DNA of 64,000 bases from Trichomonas vaginalis G3 (Eukaryota > Parabasalia > Trichomonadida > Trichomonadidae), in the NCBI RefSeq assembly GCF_026262505.1, contig NC_067203.1, forward strand, positions 21,495,411-21,559,410, given 5' to 3'. Below, piece by piece: positions 36,379 to 47,132 of the stretch. How positions within the stretch are numbered: position 1 is the first letter of the stretch; each line of letters opens with the position of its first letter. The position numbers were made by a program, and so were the translations under genes. The notes beneath the pieces were generated by a model. The model did no database searches, had not been told where the DNA came from, and saw only the letters and a list, made by a program, of their open reading frames with translations.

Positions 36379-36527
36379 TCTATTAAAACTGTTTGGTTTG
36401 GAGAATTTTTGATATGATAATCGCCATCACACAAAATTATTATAATTTTTATTAATTATAATAGTTGAAGAACCCATTTACACTAAAATTTAGAATTTTT
36501 GTTTTTTTATAAAATTTTTTATCCGTT

Positions 36528-39500
36528 ATGAACTCCCGTTTTCTCCCTGGACGGGATAAGGAAGTAAAACAGGGATTAGACACCGTTAGGAAGCTTGTAC
36601 CTGTTGAAAATGCACAAGAAAATTCTGCCCGTATTCGAGAATCAATACCATCCAATTGGATATACAACGAAAAATATGTAAATAACGTTTGGGAGGATCT
36701 TGAACAATATACAAAGAAAAATATTCAATCTGCATACGCAGAACAAAATCCTTTCAAGCAAATTGATGATTCAGCTTCTAAAATTAGACAGATAATAGCT
36801 ACTTTTGAATCACAAGATGAAGAGTTTATACTTAATTTCATGAATATTCTCGGTGAATCAGATGATTTTTCTGGCTCAAGTTTCGATTCAGATGCGATTT
36901 TCTTCGAAGCTCGTTCAAGATTACAAGATATGATTGACCAACACGTAGATTTTACCGTACGAGAAGGAAAACTACTCGAATCTATGGTTTTGTGGTATAA
37001 ATTACAAAAGAATATGAAAATTGACGATTCAGATCAATTTACTGTTGACGAAATGAAGAAATACGACATTAAAAGACTACAAGATACTCTTGATGAACTA
37101 AATCGTATGAAAGAAGCAAGAGCTGAAGAGGCAACCTCATTACATCACGACATTGTCAGCAATTTAAGAGACAAAGTTAATGAATACCAAACACAACTTA
37201 CTCAGAAAGAACTTCAGCTCTCGCAAATGCAACAAGAATCATCCAGAAACTTGAAAAATAAAAGAAGATCATCAAGAACTCCAACAAGAGCTTTGCAAAC
37301 CGATGACGAGTTTCAAGACCAGCAAAGGAAGATCTTAGAACTCAATTCTCAAGTATCAAAACTCAAACAAGCCCTTATGGAAGTTTCTCAAAACGCAAAA
37401 CCAGTTGAAGAAGCTCAAGAAATACTAAATAAAATTCCAGATCCTCTTCAATCTGAACAACCAACTATTGATCTTTCTGTAGCTAAAGAACTTGATTTCG
37501 AGAACAGAATAAAGAGTCTTAATGAACAACTAAAATCCGTGAAAGATGATTATAAAAACACAAGAGAACAATTTATGAAATCAAAACAAAACGAATTGTT
37601 ATTAGAGAAGAAATTAGATGCTGCTGAACGACAAAAGAAATCATTAGAGTCACAACAAAACACATTACAAAAGAAATTGGACCAATTAGAAGCAAGTTTC
37701 AATGAAAGACTTGAAAATGCTAAAAATACAAATCCAAAATCAATCAAAGATGATGATAACTCTGCTTCAGAAATCATCAAAAAATATGAAGCAAAAATAC
37801 AAGCAATGAATGAAACTAATCAATCAATGATTAAATCAATTGAAGAGTCATATAATACTAAACTCAAAGCACAGATGCAAACAATAACAAATGCTTTGAA
37901 TAATGGTGATGCGAAGTCTGCTTTCGAAGAAACAACAAGGCAATTAAACATCCAACTTGAAAAAGCAAAAGTTGATGCAGAAAAAGTTGTAAGTGAAATG
38001 AAACAAAAAACTTCAGAACAATTAATGACAATGTCCAAACATTATGAAAATCTTTTGAGAAAGAAAACTCATGATATGGAAGCAATTCGTAATTCTGTTG
38101 ATTCTGAAATCAAAAACAGATTGTTTGAAATCAGATTGGAATATGATGAGAAAACAAATCAAAAAATACTCCAAGAACAAGGAAAATATCAAACAGAAAT
38201 AACTGAATTGAAAAACGGTTTATTAAAAGAAATTGACATTTTACAAAATAAATTGACAGATGTAACTCATCAAAAAGATGCTTACAAATCAATTCTAATC
38301 AATTCAGATCTCCTTGAAAGTGAAGAAGAGGAGGATATGGATGAAGATAAAACAAAAACTGATGATGACGTTCTCCAAAATTCTCTTTTAGCTTTGAAAG
38401 AAAGAGAAATTGAACAAAAAGTATCAGAAAAATACCAAATTCTTTTGAAAACACAACAAGAATTGTTGATGGATTCTAAGAAATGGGAATTAGAACAAGC
38501 AAGGATCTTCTTAGAAAACAAATACGATGATTACTTGCAAGATTTTAGAGTCAAAATTGCTGATGCTGTTCATAAAATTTATGATGAATCTCCTCATGAC
38601 AATGTCGTTCTTGAGAAGCTGTTAATATCTGTTTTAGATCTTGTTGATAATGACAAGAAATTCGATAAACCAAAGAGTGAAAAAAGACCAGGAAATGAAC
38701 CAACAATTCCTGTCCATGAAGTTGAAAGAAAAATGAATGAATTGACACAAAAAGTTGTTGAACTTAGCTCGGAAAACGAAATCCTTAGGAAATTTGCAAG
38801 CTCTAAATCAGATAGTAAAGATGTTATGGCAAAAATAGAAGAACAATCAAAGAAAATTGGAGAATTAACAAAAGAAAACTTGGATTTACAGAAAGAAATC
38901 AATGTTTTGTCATCGAAAGTTAATGCCCCTGTTGTTTCTCATGCAGCAACATCAAGAGAATTCCCTAAGCTAAAAGTTATTGATAAAGAAACTCAAACAC
39001 TTGATTATAAACCAAACGTGACAATTAAAACGGATAAAATTAATACAAATCAATATCCGTCACTTTCCATTACAACTTCTCAATTATTTAACCTTAATTC
39101 AAACAATGATGATTTCTCTATGCATGCAGAGTGTTTGCATTGCCATAATGTATTTGGTTTCGAACCAGGTGATGTTCAGCATAAACTTGCAATGAGTTCT
39201 ATTATTTCTTGTCCAATTTGCAGAAAGATGATGACTTTGCAAGATAATTTCGACGATAAAAACGGTTTAAGTAATTTGTTGTTAGATGAAACAAATCTTG
39301 ACAATGTAATTAATATAGAAGAAAATGATAAGAAGCCACCAATCCAAATTTCAGATGAATTAAACAATTTTTCAGTTCCTCCAACACAAAGAGAGAAAGT
39401 TGAACTTCAAATTGATTTATCTCATGAAAATCATCAAAGTTCTCACTCCACAGCCAGAAGACAATCAACAAACGAAGAGAACGTATCATCAGGACGCCGT

Positions 39501-41822
39501 TCTTCTTTGGCAGATAGTGGAGAAATAGTTCCAGAAACTCCTTTAATTAACGAAATCCCTCAAAACGAAAAAAGAGAAGAAAATCAAAAACCAAATACCG
39601 AGGAAATCAAACCACAAAAAATCGAAAATGTTCCTGATCCGCAACTCCAGAAACTTGTTGAGAACAACACTGTGCTTCAAAAGAAGTTGATGCTTGCTGC
39701 ACAAGCACTTAAAGACATGGAAAGACAATATAATGAAAGAGTTTCGTTTATGGAAAACAAAATCAACGAAATGCAAAAAGATTTCATCAGACAGAACCAA
39801 TTGGCAATACAGGCATCGAAAGAACTTCCTCCCACTCAAGAAGGAAATGAACAAAAGAAGTACACAGTCAATAAAATTTATTCTCATGTCAGAGAGATTA
39901 AAAGTGTCATGAATTTCGACATTAATATGCCAAATCCTCCACCAAAATCACAGGAGCAAATGATAGATATAGCAGAAAACGCTTTGTTCGTAATGAAAGA
40001 AAAAATTGATGATAAAACAAAACCAGTAACTGTTAAAGGAGACTTGAACGGATTGCATCAAAAAATGACTAATTTCAGCTTGGAATTTGCTGGAATTAAA
40101 GGAACATTTAAACAATTTGTGAAGAAGACAAACGAGAAAAACAAAGAGTTGGCCGACCAACTAAAGGATTATCTTCTCAAATTCACAAAACAAAAGTCAA
40201 AGGAAGTTGAGAATTTACAGAAAGAAAAAGAAAGATTGAACAAAGATATAGAAAGATTGAACCAAACAATCAAAGAAAGGGAGAGGTTTATGAATAGTTT
40301 AAGAGACGAATTGGATAAAACAAGGAATGAAAATGATGATTTAAGAGAAGAAATACAAAGTTCTTTGACGGAAGTTCAAAAATTACAACTTTCAAGAGGT
40401 GAAAAATCACAACTGTTTAAGATAATGCAAGAAACAGAGTTAGACAGAGAAAAGCATATTGATTTGTTGACAGAAGATGTTGTCTCTGCTAAGAAAGAAG
40501 TTAATAAGATGCAGAATAATATGCAATCCTTGGAGAACCAAAACATACAGTTGAAAGACCAAATTATCACCGAAATTGAAAATCCGAAAAATGTTAAATC
40601 ATCAAGAAGTGACAAAATGTCTAAGATTGAAGAAGAAACAAAACTCGATTTCGTTCCAAGTTTCGTTGTTTTCTCAACAAAAATGAAGATGAACAATGGC
40701 TTCGCTTTGGTTTCTAAAAATGAAATGAAAAACAAAAATTATTTCAATTCCCAACCTTTATTGATACAAACTGAAGATGATTCAAACGTTGTTTCAGCCA
40801 AAATACAGACACCGAAACATACAACTATCAAAGTATTAACTAGACCAAACCAAAGCCTAAGAATCACAACAGCAAAAACTGTTTCTCGGCCATTGAAAAA
40901 TGTATTTCCAAGACCAATCTCTCCAAATATACAAAGCACAAGAGATGATGATGTCGTTCAATTCGACACGTTAATTCCTTTGACAGTTGATGATACTTCT
41001 TCATCTGTTATCGCTTATGTAACTCACTACGTGAAACAAAATGTTCCAAAGAATGACAGGAATAAGTCACTTCTTCTTCCAACACCTATTGATACAAGTG
41101 AAGCAAAGACAGCTATAGTTTCTTCACGCTCTAAAGGCAGCATTATAAAGCCACCTGAAACAAATCAAGCTCCTCAAACAATTGTTGTTGAGAAACCGGC
41201 AACAAATAGGTCAAAGAGTCCTAATGATAGGGAAGCTAATTTAGAAAAAAGAATCAAACAATTAGAACGTGTTATATCTGATAAAAGTAATGAAATTTGT
41301 ACTTGTAATGACAAGATACACGAACTTAATGTTTTTGTTTTCAAAATTAAACAGGAAATCATCAAAATTGCTCGTCAGAAAAAGAAGAGTGACATGATGC
41401 TTGAATCTTCCAAGAGGCAACTTTCAAAGGCCATGGATCACTTGGTAGAAAGAGACAGGCACATTTCTGATTTGAAGAAGATTATTTCTGATTTCAGGAA
41501 GATCGCAGAAAGCCTCAAACAAGAGAAACAAATTAGTTCGTCAAGAACTACTTATTCCGGAAGAGACGATATTGTTCTCTTAAATTCTCTTTCATATGCA
41601 AAGATGGCTGATAATGAAATGAGATCTCTCGAGAGATGGAACTTGAGGAGAAAGAAGATTTTGGATGAAGAAAGAGACAAATTAATGAGAACATTGAGAG
41701 CAATTCGTTTGTTAGATGAAACTCCAATCAAACAGGATTTGGTGACCGTAACTTCCCAAAGATCTCCTTCAAAAGAAAAAAGAACAACTGTTACTCCAAA
41801 CGCAAAAGAAATGATCAAGTAA
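36528..41822 (+). CDS. host giant coiled-coil protein with a CxxC zinc motif, 1764 aa
   Basis: A single unbroken frame of 5.3 kb. Residues 1-180 look globular. About 180-780 form long heptad-rich coiled coil (LRDKVNEYQTQLTQKELQLS). About 865-905 hold ECLHCHNVFGFEPGD and CPICRKMM, a C-x2-C ... C-x2-C zinc-binding pair inside the Asn-rich region. A second long coil spans about 1040-1310, a disordered stretch follows, and a third coil runs about 1560-1710. The plan is that of scaffold or cytoskeletal proteins (centrosome, flagellar root or Golgi tethers). The family is not recognised; the exact role is open. Confidence 0.88.
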   Translation: MNSRFLPGRDKEVKQGLDTVRKLVPVENAQENSARIRESIPSNWIYNEKYVNNVWEDLEQYTKKNIQSAYAEQNPFKQIDDSASKIRQIIATFESQDEEFILNFMNILGESDDFSGSSFDSDAIFFEARSRLQDMIDQHVDFTVREGKLLESMVLWYKLQKNMKIDDSDQFTVDEMKKYDIKRLQDTLDELNRMKEARAEEATSLHHDIVSNLRDKVNEYQTQLTQKELQLSQMQQESSRNLKNKRRSSRTPTRALQTDDEFQDQQRKILELNSQVSKLKQALMEVSQNAKPVEEAQEILNKIPDPLQSEQPTIDLSVAKELDFENRIKSLNEQLKSVKDDYKNTREQFMKSKQNELLLEKKLDAAERQKKSLESQQNTLQKKLDQLEASFNERLENAKNTNPKSIKDDDNSASEIIKKYEAKIQAMNETNQSMIKSIEESYNTKLKAQMQTITNALNNGDAKSAFEETTRQLNIQLEKAKVDAEKVVSEMKQKTSEQLMTMSKHYENLLRKKTHDMEAIRNSVDSEIKNRLFEIRLEYDEKTNQKILQEQGKYQTEITELKNGLLKEIDILQNKLTDVTHQKDAYKSILINSDLLESEEEEDMDEDKTKTDDDVLQNSLLALKEREIEQKVSEKYQILLKTQQELLMDSKKWELEQARIFLENKYDDYLQDFRVKIADAVHKIYDESPHDNVVLEKLLISVLDLVDNDKKFDKPKSEKRPGNEPTIPVHEVERKMNELTQKVVELSSENEILRKFASSKSDSKDVMAKIEEQSKKIGELTKENLDLQKEINVLSSKVNAPVVSHAATSREFPKLKVIDKETQTLDYKPNVTIKTDKINTNQYPSLSITTSQLFNLNSNNDDFSMHAECLHCHNVFGFEPGDVQHKLAMSSIISCPICRKMMTLQDNFDDKNGLSNLLLDETNLDNVINIEENDKKPPIQISDELNNFSVPPTQREKVELQIDLSHENHQSSHSTARRQSTNEENVSSGRRSSLADSGEIVPETPLINEIPQNEKREENQKPNTEEIKPQKIENVPDPQLQKLVENNTVLQKKLMLAAQALKDMERQYNERVSFMENKINEMQKDFIRQNQLAIQASKELPPTQEGNEQKKYTVNKIYSHVREIKSVMNFDINMPNPPPKSQEQMIDIAENALFVMKEKIDDKTKPVTVKGDLNGLHQKMTNFSLEFAGIKGTFKQFVKKTNEKNKELADQLKDYLLKFTKQKSKEVENLQKEKERLNKDIERLNQTIKERERFMNSLRDELDKTRNENDDLREEIQSSLTEVQKLQLSRGEKSQLFKIMQETELDREKHIDLLTEDVVSAKKEVNKMQNNMQSLENQNIQLKDQIITEIENPKNVKSSRSDKMSKIEEETKLDFVPSFVVFSTKMKMNNGFALVSKNEMKNKNYFNSQPLLIQTEDDSNVVSAKIQTPKHTTIKVLTRPNQSLRITTAKTVSRPLKNVFPRPISPNIQSTRDDDVVQFDTLIPLTVDDTSSSVIAYVTHYVKQNVPKNDRNKSLLLPTPIDTSEAKTAIVSSRSKGSIIKPPETNQAPQTIVVEKPATNRSKSPNDREANLEKRIKQLERVISDKSNEICTCNDKIHELNVFVFKIKQEIIKIARQKKKSDMMLESSKRQLSKAMDHLVERDRHISDLKKIISDFRKIAESLKQEKQISSSRTTYSGRDDIVLLNSLSYAKMADNEMRSLERWNLRRKKILDEERDKLMRTLRAIRLLDETPIKQDLVTVTSQRSPSKEKRTTVTPNAKEMIK

Positions 41823-42304
41823 TTTTATTTTTATATATTTTTATTGTTTGTTTATTATTATTTTTAGAAAAATAAATTGGATACATATCTTTATGTTTGT
41901 ATACACTTAATTTCTCTTTTTGTTAATGAAGAGCATAATATGATGCTTCAGTTCGACCTAATTAACTTCAACTAAATTTTGCCGTCAGGCTGACACTTCT
42001 GAAAAATAAAAATAAACTTAACGGAATCAGACACAAGAATAGACTGTAATAAATTAATGGAGAAAACATTCGAATAACAGACAAAGCTGTGACATGATTC
42101 TTCCATCCCAAAATTAAATAATAAAAAAAAATAATTTTTAAAACCTTTCTTCCTAATATCATTATAATCAATTTGATTCTTATTTACCTATGATGAACAG
42201 GATTATCGATATAGATACAACTCTAAATATCCATTTTTTTGAAAAAAATATAAATTCATAAAAAAAGTTGAGGAATTCTGATAAATATTGCAATTTATTT
42301 CTAA
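41823..42304. other. intergenic DNA between convergent genes
   Basis: AT-rich, with no gene or repeat recognised; it separates the coiled-coil gene from the peptidase gene. Confidence 0.5.
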
Positions 42305-42718
42305 TTAGTAATATCTACGGTAGCCGTAGCTTTCCTTCATATATGCAATCTTAAGAATGCAGACTGTCTTTCCTGGTCTTGGAGCATGGACCATTGATCC
42401 ATCACCACAGCAGATGCCAACATGGTGAGCTGGGTTGCCGAAGTAGACAACATCACCAGCAGCGCCAGATCCTGCTTTTCCGCCTCTGGCCTGATCCTTG
42501 GCAACGCGTGGAACACCGTAGACGCCGCACTGGTTGTGTGAGTAGAGGACTAAGCCAGAGCAGTCGAACAAATCTGGTCCTGTGCCTCCGGACATGTATT
42601 GCTTTCCGATCCTGCTTTTAGCTACATTAAGGATGGCAGATCCACTGGCATTTGGAACCTCTCTTCTCTCGTGTCTACGGCGGGCAGATAAAGCTGCAGC
42701 AAAGAAGAAACTGAGCAT
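42305..42718 (-). CDS. NlpC/P60 peptidoglycan endopeptidase
   Basis: 137 aa. A short hydrophobic start (MLSFFFAAALSA) may act as a signal, followed by RRRHERRE. The papain-like NlpC/P60 core is complete: GKQYMSGGTGPDLFDCSGLV carries the catalytic Cys, AHHVGICCG the catalytic His, and SMVHAPRPGK the third residue position. The enzymes cut D-Glu-diaminopimelate bonds in bacterial peptidoglycan. T. vaginalis is known to have such genes, acquired from bacteria and used against vaginal bacteria. GC content is clearly above that of its neighbours. A good initiator lies just upstream of the ATG. Confidence 0.93.
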   Translation of the reverse strand: MLSFFFAAALSARRRHERREVPNASGSAILNVAKSRIGKQYMSGGTGPDLFDCSGLVLYSHNQCGVYGVPRVAKDQARGGKAGSGAAGDVVYFGNPAHHVGICCGDGSMVHAPRPGKTVCILKIAYMKESYGYRRYY

Positions 42719-42722
42719 TGTA

Positions 42723-42730
42723 GATTATGA
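42723..42730 (-). promoter_or_regulatory. trichomonad initiator (Inr) of the NlpC/P60 gene
   Basis: Minus strand TCATAATC fits TCA(C/T)(A/T)(A/T), five bases before the ATG at 42718; a 5' UTR of about ten bases is typical of trichomonads. Confidence 0.65.
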
Positions 42731-43536
42731 TTTTTGATTTGAAAGGTTCTGAAAAATTTTAGAAACCGTTTTTGACGTCAGGGCAACTTCATATTCTCCA
42801 AACATAATCCGCATTCGAATTTTGCCCAAATCTTATTTAACCATATGTAATCTATTCAAAAATTAAACTTCAACCATATATATGAAAAATTAAATTTTCT
42901 AATGTTTCCCTTTGGCTTATTCACATTATACTTATAATGGTAAGACTATATGACTAAGCGATTCTTATTATGTTATTATTTATTAAGTTTTATGCGAAAA
43001 TGGTAAGAAAAACATCAAAATAATTACCGATGTATTTCTCAGAATTTATTTTAAATCTGATACGTTTTTTTAAATTACGAAATAGTGTAAAATGCAATAA
43101 TGGACAAGTGCTAAATTCAGTGTGAATCTGCAAATAATTCAAAAAATTCACTTAGGCCTATCAAAAATTGAATGAACTGAAAATTTATTCATAAAGTATG
43201 CAGCCAACTAAACTTCACCTTATAACCGCACATTTTAGATGTGATGCATTGCATGGTGGGAAAAACAACTCCACGATGCATTATTCATTAAGTCGAAAAA
43301 TTCAAAATAAAATTTATTGGTTCCCAACAATTAAAACTATCAAAAATGATTTTCAACAGCAGTGTCATAGCAAGGAATAACAAATTTTTCTCAAAATATC
43401 TTCAATTTGTTAAAAATATTTAAAAATGTGAACAAAAATTATTATGTAAAACAGAAATAGAAATATTTACAAAATCACACGTCAGAAATGAAATAAAACT
43501 GAAAAATAATTAAATCAATTTGATTTCAATGTTAAA
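42731..43536. other. intergenic DNA
   Basis: AT-rich; no gene, RNA or repeat recognised. Confidence 0.5.
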
Positions 43537-44206
43537 TCAAATACAAACATCAAATAAGTTAAAATCATTAAATTCATTTTCACCAATGTGCGTTTCCTTT
43601 TCATTAACAAGACAGAGCGAGCGATAACGAAGCCCAATCTGATACGTTTCTTCTTTTGAGAGTAAAACGTTGATTTCATCTTCTATTGTGAAATTTATAC
43701 ACTCAAGAACATCATGGAAGCTAAAAAACAAAGGTTTTTGCTTGGATGTCAATTTTAATTCGTGTCCAGAGAATTCTTGTGTTATGGATCCTTCATCACC
43801 CTTTTTATATCCTATAAACATTGAAGGGAGTGATGTTGCATTTGAAGGACGATGCATTTTAGAATTTCTCTGAATCAAGAGCATCATGACAGCTAACTTA
43901 TGTACTTGTTCAATAAATATTACTGTTTTATCCTTTTCCTTTCTGTATTGATGCATAATTGTTATTTATTGATATGTACTTCTGATTCTTTGTCAAGTAT
44001 CCAGCTGCAGTTAAAATTGATATAACATCATAGATGCGTCTCTGTGCAGTCTTAGCTTTTGAATCCAATAGCATATCTTTTGTCATAATTTCTGATATTT
44101 CTTTCATCGTTGAGCATCCAAGCTTCCTCACAGTGTCCATCACAGGCTTAGGAAGCTCAGACATGTATATGCATTCGCTTTTATCCTTTTGTGTTTTGTT
44201 TGTCAT
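43537..44206 (-). pseudogene. E2F/DP-like winged-helix transcription factor, frameshifted
   Basis: The first frame (43928-44206) has KEISEIMTKDMLL and AQRRIYDVISILTAAGYLTK, the E2F/DP recognition helix (RRxYDxxxxL) and wing. The second frame (43537-43956) has VIFIEQVHKLAVMMLLIQRN and LPSMFIGYK, like the DP dimerisation region with its RN and LPF(I/M) blocks, then a beta-rich end. The two overlap at 43928-43956 in different frames, so one shift near there divides the gene. A DP-type partner controlling cell-cycle genes is the likely product. Sequencing error, a real pseudogene or frameshifting are all possible. Confidence 0.7.
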
Positions 44207-44230
44207 GGTTTTTGAGATGAATCAGAGAAA

Positions 44231-44236
44231 TAGTGA
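44231..44236 (-). promoter_or_regulatory. trichomonad initiator (Inr) of the DP-like gene
   Basis: Minus strand TCACTA, a full consensus match, 25-30 bases upstream of the ATG at 44206. Confidence 0.5.
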
Positions 44237-45019
44237 ACTTCCTATTTCAAAAAAAAAATTTTATTTGACATCAAAAATTCTGATTAAATTGATTATTGAA
44301 CTATTAACAAGTTGCATGAAATTGCTCTTCAGCTTCAACAGCATAAATCGCCTTGGGTTGAATGAAAGATTCTACCATAAGGAGATAAATTTTAATAAAA
44401 ATATGGCGAAATGATTTAATACGGCCTAATCATTCACTGCATCAAAGAGATTGATGTCACATGCATTAAACTATATATTTTTAATAATTAAAAAAAATGA
44501 TATTCATTTAATTTCTTACATTTAAATAACATTATGAATGTAAAATTGATGTATATTAAGTTCATGAGTTTCATGCTTATAATAGTTGTATTCATATTTT
44601 TTTGATATTTTCAATTTGAATATACCAAGTCTAATTGTAGATTTAATGGGAATAAATTCATCTAAAACGGTTATAAAATTGAATCTAGCTCTTCAAATGA
44701 TAATAACTTTCTGTATTAATTTGGTATTTCAGATAAAAGGTTCATAAATGCTAAATTTATTTCATGATTCAGACAATAAGCCTGTTATTTATAATGCTTA
44801 AACTTTGTTTGAATCAGAACTTGGTAATTATTTTTTGAATGAAATTTAATCTGAGCAACTGAATTTTTGAATGTACATTTTCTCCAAAAATATTTCTATC
44901 TGATAAAGCAAACAAACATGAAAAATTTATTCAAAACAAAAAGTTGTGAGTAAAAATTGTCTATAAGGATTATATATTATATCGAAACTATAACAAAATT
45001 CGCAATTTGGTTTTGGATT
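44237..45019. other. intergenic DNA
   Basis: Very AT-rich; nothing recognised. Confidence 0.5.
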
Positions 45020-46078
45020 TCAAAAATAATCATCATCTGAATCTGAAAATCCTAAAACTTTAGAGGTATCTCTTTCTAAGCTAATATTGCTTTGTATGGA
45101 GTCACTAGATTTCGTTAATGAGTTGGAAAGTTGCTGATCATTTGTATTTTCAGCCTCAGAAACAGATGTATTTTTCTTCATAGGTGACTCGAAGTTCTTG
45201 GATGTAGAATTTTCATACCAGCTTAGGCTATTTTCTTGTTTATCAGGAGAATCAGAACTATCTGATAAAACAAAAGTAATGTGTTTTTGATCTCTATTCT
45301 TAATAGATGGAGGTTTCATTGGTTGGAGTGTTCTATTGAGGTCATGGTTAACTTTTACAGGAGTAATTTCTGGTTCAAAAACGTATCCTTTTTTATAAAG
45401 TGAACAGATTGGCCCATTACCTCTTTTCCATTGAGCTCCTTCACGTACTGATTGTTCATTCCAATCTATCAATTTACCTTGTATTTTCTTTTTTGAATCA
45501 AATCTGTTGAATTTATTTTCGTGTATTGGCGGAGAATTTTTAGTTACTGGAGAATGTAATAACGGAGGATAGGGATTTAGCTGTGGTGTCATTCCGGAAT
45601 TGATTTTATTGATATTCATTGGAGCCAAAGTAGGCCCCAATTTTGGAATTATTCGATCGTGTGAAGGGATATTATTTAATTTTGCTTTAAGCATCTGTAA
45701 CCTTGGGTTATGATTGATAGAATTTATTAAATAATTGCAATTTAACTCAACTCCTGGTAATTTTTGTGGTGAAACAAGAACTAATTTTAAAAGGGGCGAT
45801 TGATATGCTCTGAATTCGAGGGCATTTTGAATTTGTTGTTCAATATCTAGGGAACATGTGTATAATCCGGCTTGAAAGACTAATAATTTTGGACCAGGTT
45901 GTATGGGTTTGGCCATTTGTATCCTCAATATTCTTTTTTCTTGGAATAAATTTAGCATCAGGCCAAAAGAAACGGGTTGAAATTGCTGAAATAATACATT
46001 TAGATCATAAGATCCGAGCGCATCCTCAACAATATTTGCGTCTTTTATAAAAACTTCTATGGAAATATCTTCTGTCAT
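45020..46078 (-). CDS. host protein of 352 aa, ordered N-terminus and disordered acidic tail
   Basis: Residues 1-120 look like a folded beta/alpha domain (YDLNVLFQQFQPVSFGLMLN, LLVFQAGLYTCSLDIE). The rest is Pro/Asn/Ser-rich and probably disordered, with DWNEQSVREGAQWKRGNGP as a conserved-looking island and an acidic end FSDSDDDYF. No family recognised. The acidic FxDSDDD tail is common in chaperone- or nuclear-complex subunits, but that is weak evidence. Confidence 0.75.
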   Translation of the reverse strand: MTEDISIEVFIKDANIVEDALGSYDLNVLFQQFQPVSFGLMLNLFQEKRILRIQMAKPIQPGPKLLVFQAGLYTCSLDIEQQIQNALEFRAYQSPLLKLVLVSPQKLPGVELNCNYLINSINHNPRLQMLKAKLNNIPSHDRIIPKLGPTLAPMNINKINSGMTPQLNPYPPLLHSPVTKNSPPIHENKFNRFDSKKKIQGKLIDWNEQSVREGAQWKRGNGPICSLYKKGYVFEPEITPVKVNHDLNRTLQPMKPPSIKNRDQKHITFVLSDSSDSPDKQENSLSWYENSTSKNFESPMKKNTSVSEAENTNDQQLSNSLTKSSDSIQSNISLERDTSKVLGFSDSDDDYF

Positions 46079-46523
46079 GAACTAAAAATTTTTATACGTT
46101 AAATTCAATTCTTTTGAATTCAAATTTTTGCAACAATCATTAATACTATTCGTATAATAAAATTTAATAAAATTTTGTCTTGTCAATTAATTCAATTCAA
46201 ATGGTTTTTCATAAAATCAAAAGTATTGAAATTTAATCTAGGGTGGATTTCCTAAAAGAAAAGGATAAGAATTATAATTTATACAAGTACAGACATTGTA
46301 TTTTGGGGAAGTTTAGTACTATCTTCTAATTTTGATTGATTTTGTATTCGTCTGGACTTGAATTCAATGTTTTTGTAAGATATTGGTGGATTTTGCATTA
46401 TAGTATGGTTAAAAAGTATCAATGGATCAATGCATTTTAAATTATGTATTATTTAGATTCAATTTGAAAATCAATATGTAAAAAAATACAAATATATGTG
46501 TTTTTAGTCCTATTAAATATAAG
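46079..46523. other. intergenic DNA
   Basis: AT-rich; no motif recognised. Confidence 0.5.
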
Positions 46524-47132
46524 TTAAATACTAGCAATATACGCATTAATCAATGGGAGGTTAGTTTGATAACTCATATTTATATTTATGAATGATTTCC
46601 TTCGAATTAAATATTCACTGACTTTTACCCAAATACTAACTGAATCTACTTCATCGCAATTAGATGGAATACGTCTGCGATTTTCATCATTAGTGGCCAA
46701 CATTCCAATTGAAAAACACCAGAATTTATGGCCAGGACAACCATCTAAAAGAGTATACGGATAATTCGAGCGGGCAAGACCACCCCAACAGAATAAAGAT
46801 GCTTGTATATCAAGGGGTTTATAGCCTGAAACAGTATGTGAAACATATCCTTCTGGTTTATTTATTGGATTATTAAGTTGCTGCCAAATATTATATTTAT
46901 TAGCAGATTCATATACCAAGGCAAAAGTATATAATCCATCCTCTCCTCTTTGCTTGTTGCTGAGCTCAGAAAGAATGGAATATTTATCACGTCTATTACA
47001 TGATATTGCTTCAGTAACTTGACTAAAAAATATTCCATTGGCTACGTTATCATAAAAAATTAACTGATATGGTTCATTTTTAATAAATCCAAATGTGTAT
47101 TGTCCGATGTTAAATTGATTTTTGACAATCAT
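46524..47132 (-). CDS. host protein of 202 aa, Trp/Cys/Gly-rich C-terminal half
   Basis: Beta-rich throughout. The N-terminus has IGQYTFGFIKNEPYQLIFY; the second half has SLFCWGGLARSNYPYTLLDG, GHKFWCFSIGML and DSVSIWVKVSEYL. The regular aromatic/Gly pattern suggests a beta-sandwich or beta-propeller-like domain of a secreted or surface-type protein, but no signal peptide is seen. I do not recognise the family. It lies next to the left end of Maverick C. Confidence 0.65.
   Translation of the reverse strand: MIVKNQFNIGQYTFGFIKNEPYQLIFYDNVANGIFFSQVTEAISCNRRDKYSILSELSNKQRGEDGLYTFALVYESANKYNIWQQLNNPINKPEGYVSHTVSGYKPLDIQASLFCWGGLARSNYPYTLLDGCPGHKFWCFSIGMLATNDENRRRIPSNCDEVDSVSIWVKVSEYLIRRKSFININMSYQTNLPLINAYIASI

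Noticed and set aside
43198-43380. 60-codon plus-strand frame
   Set aside because: No start signal, no recognisable content; it lies in intergenic DNA.
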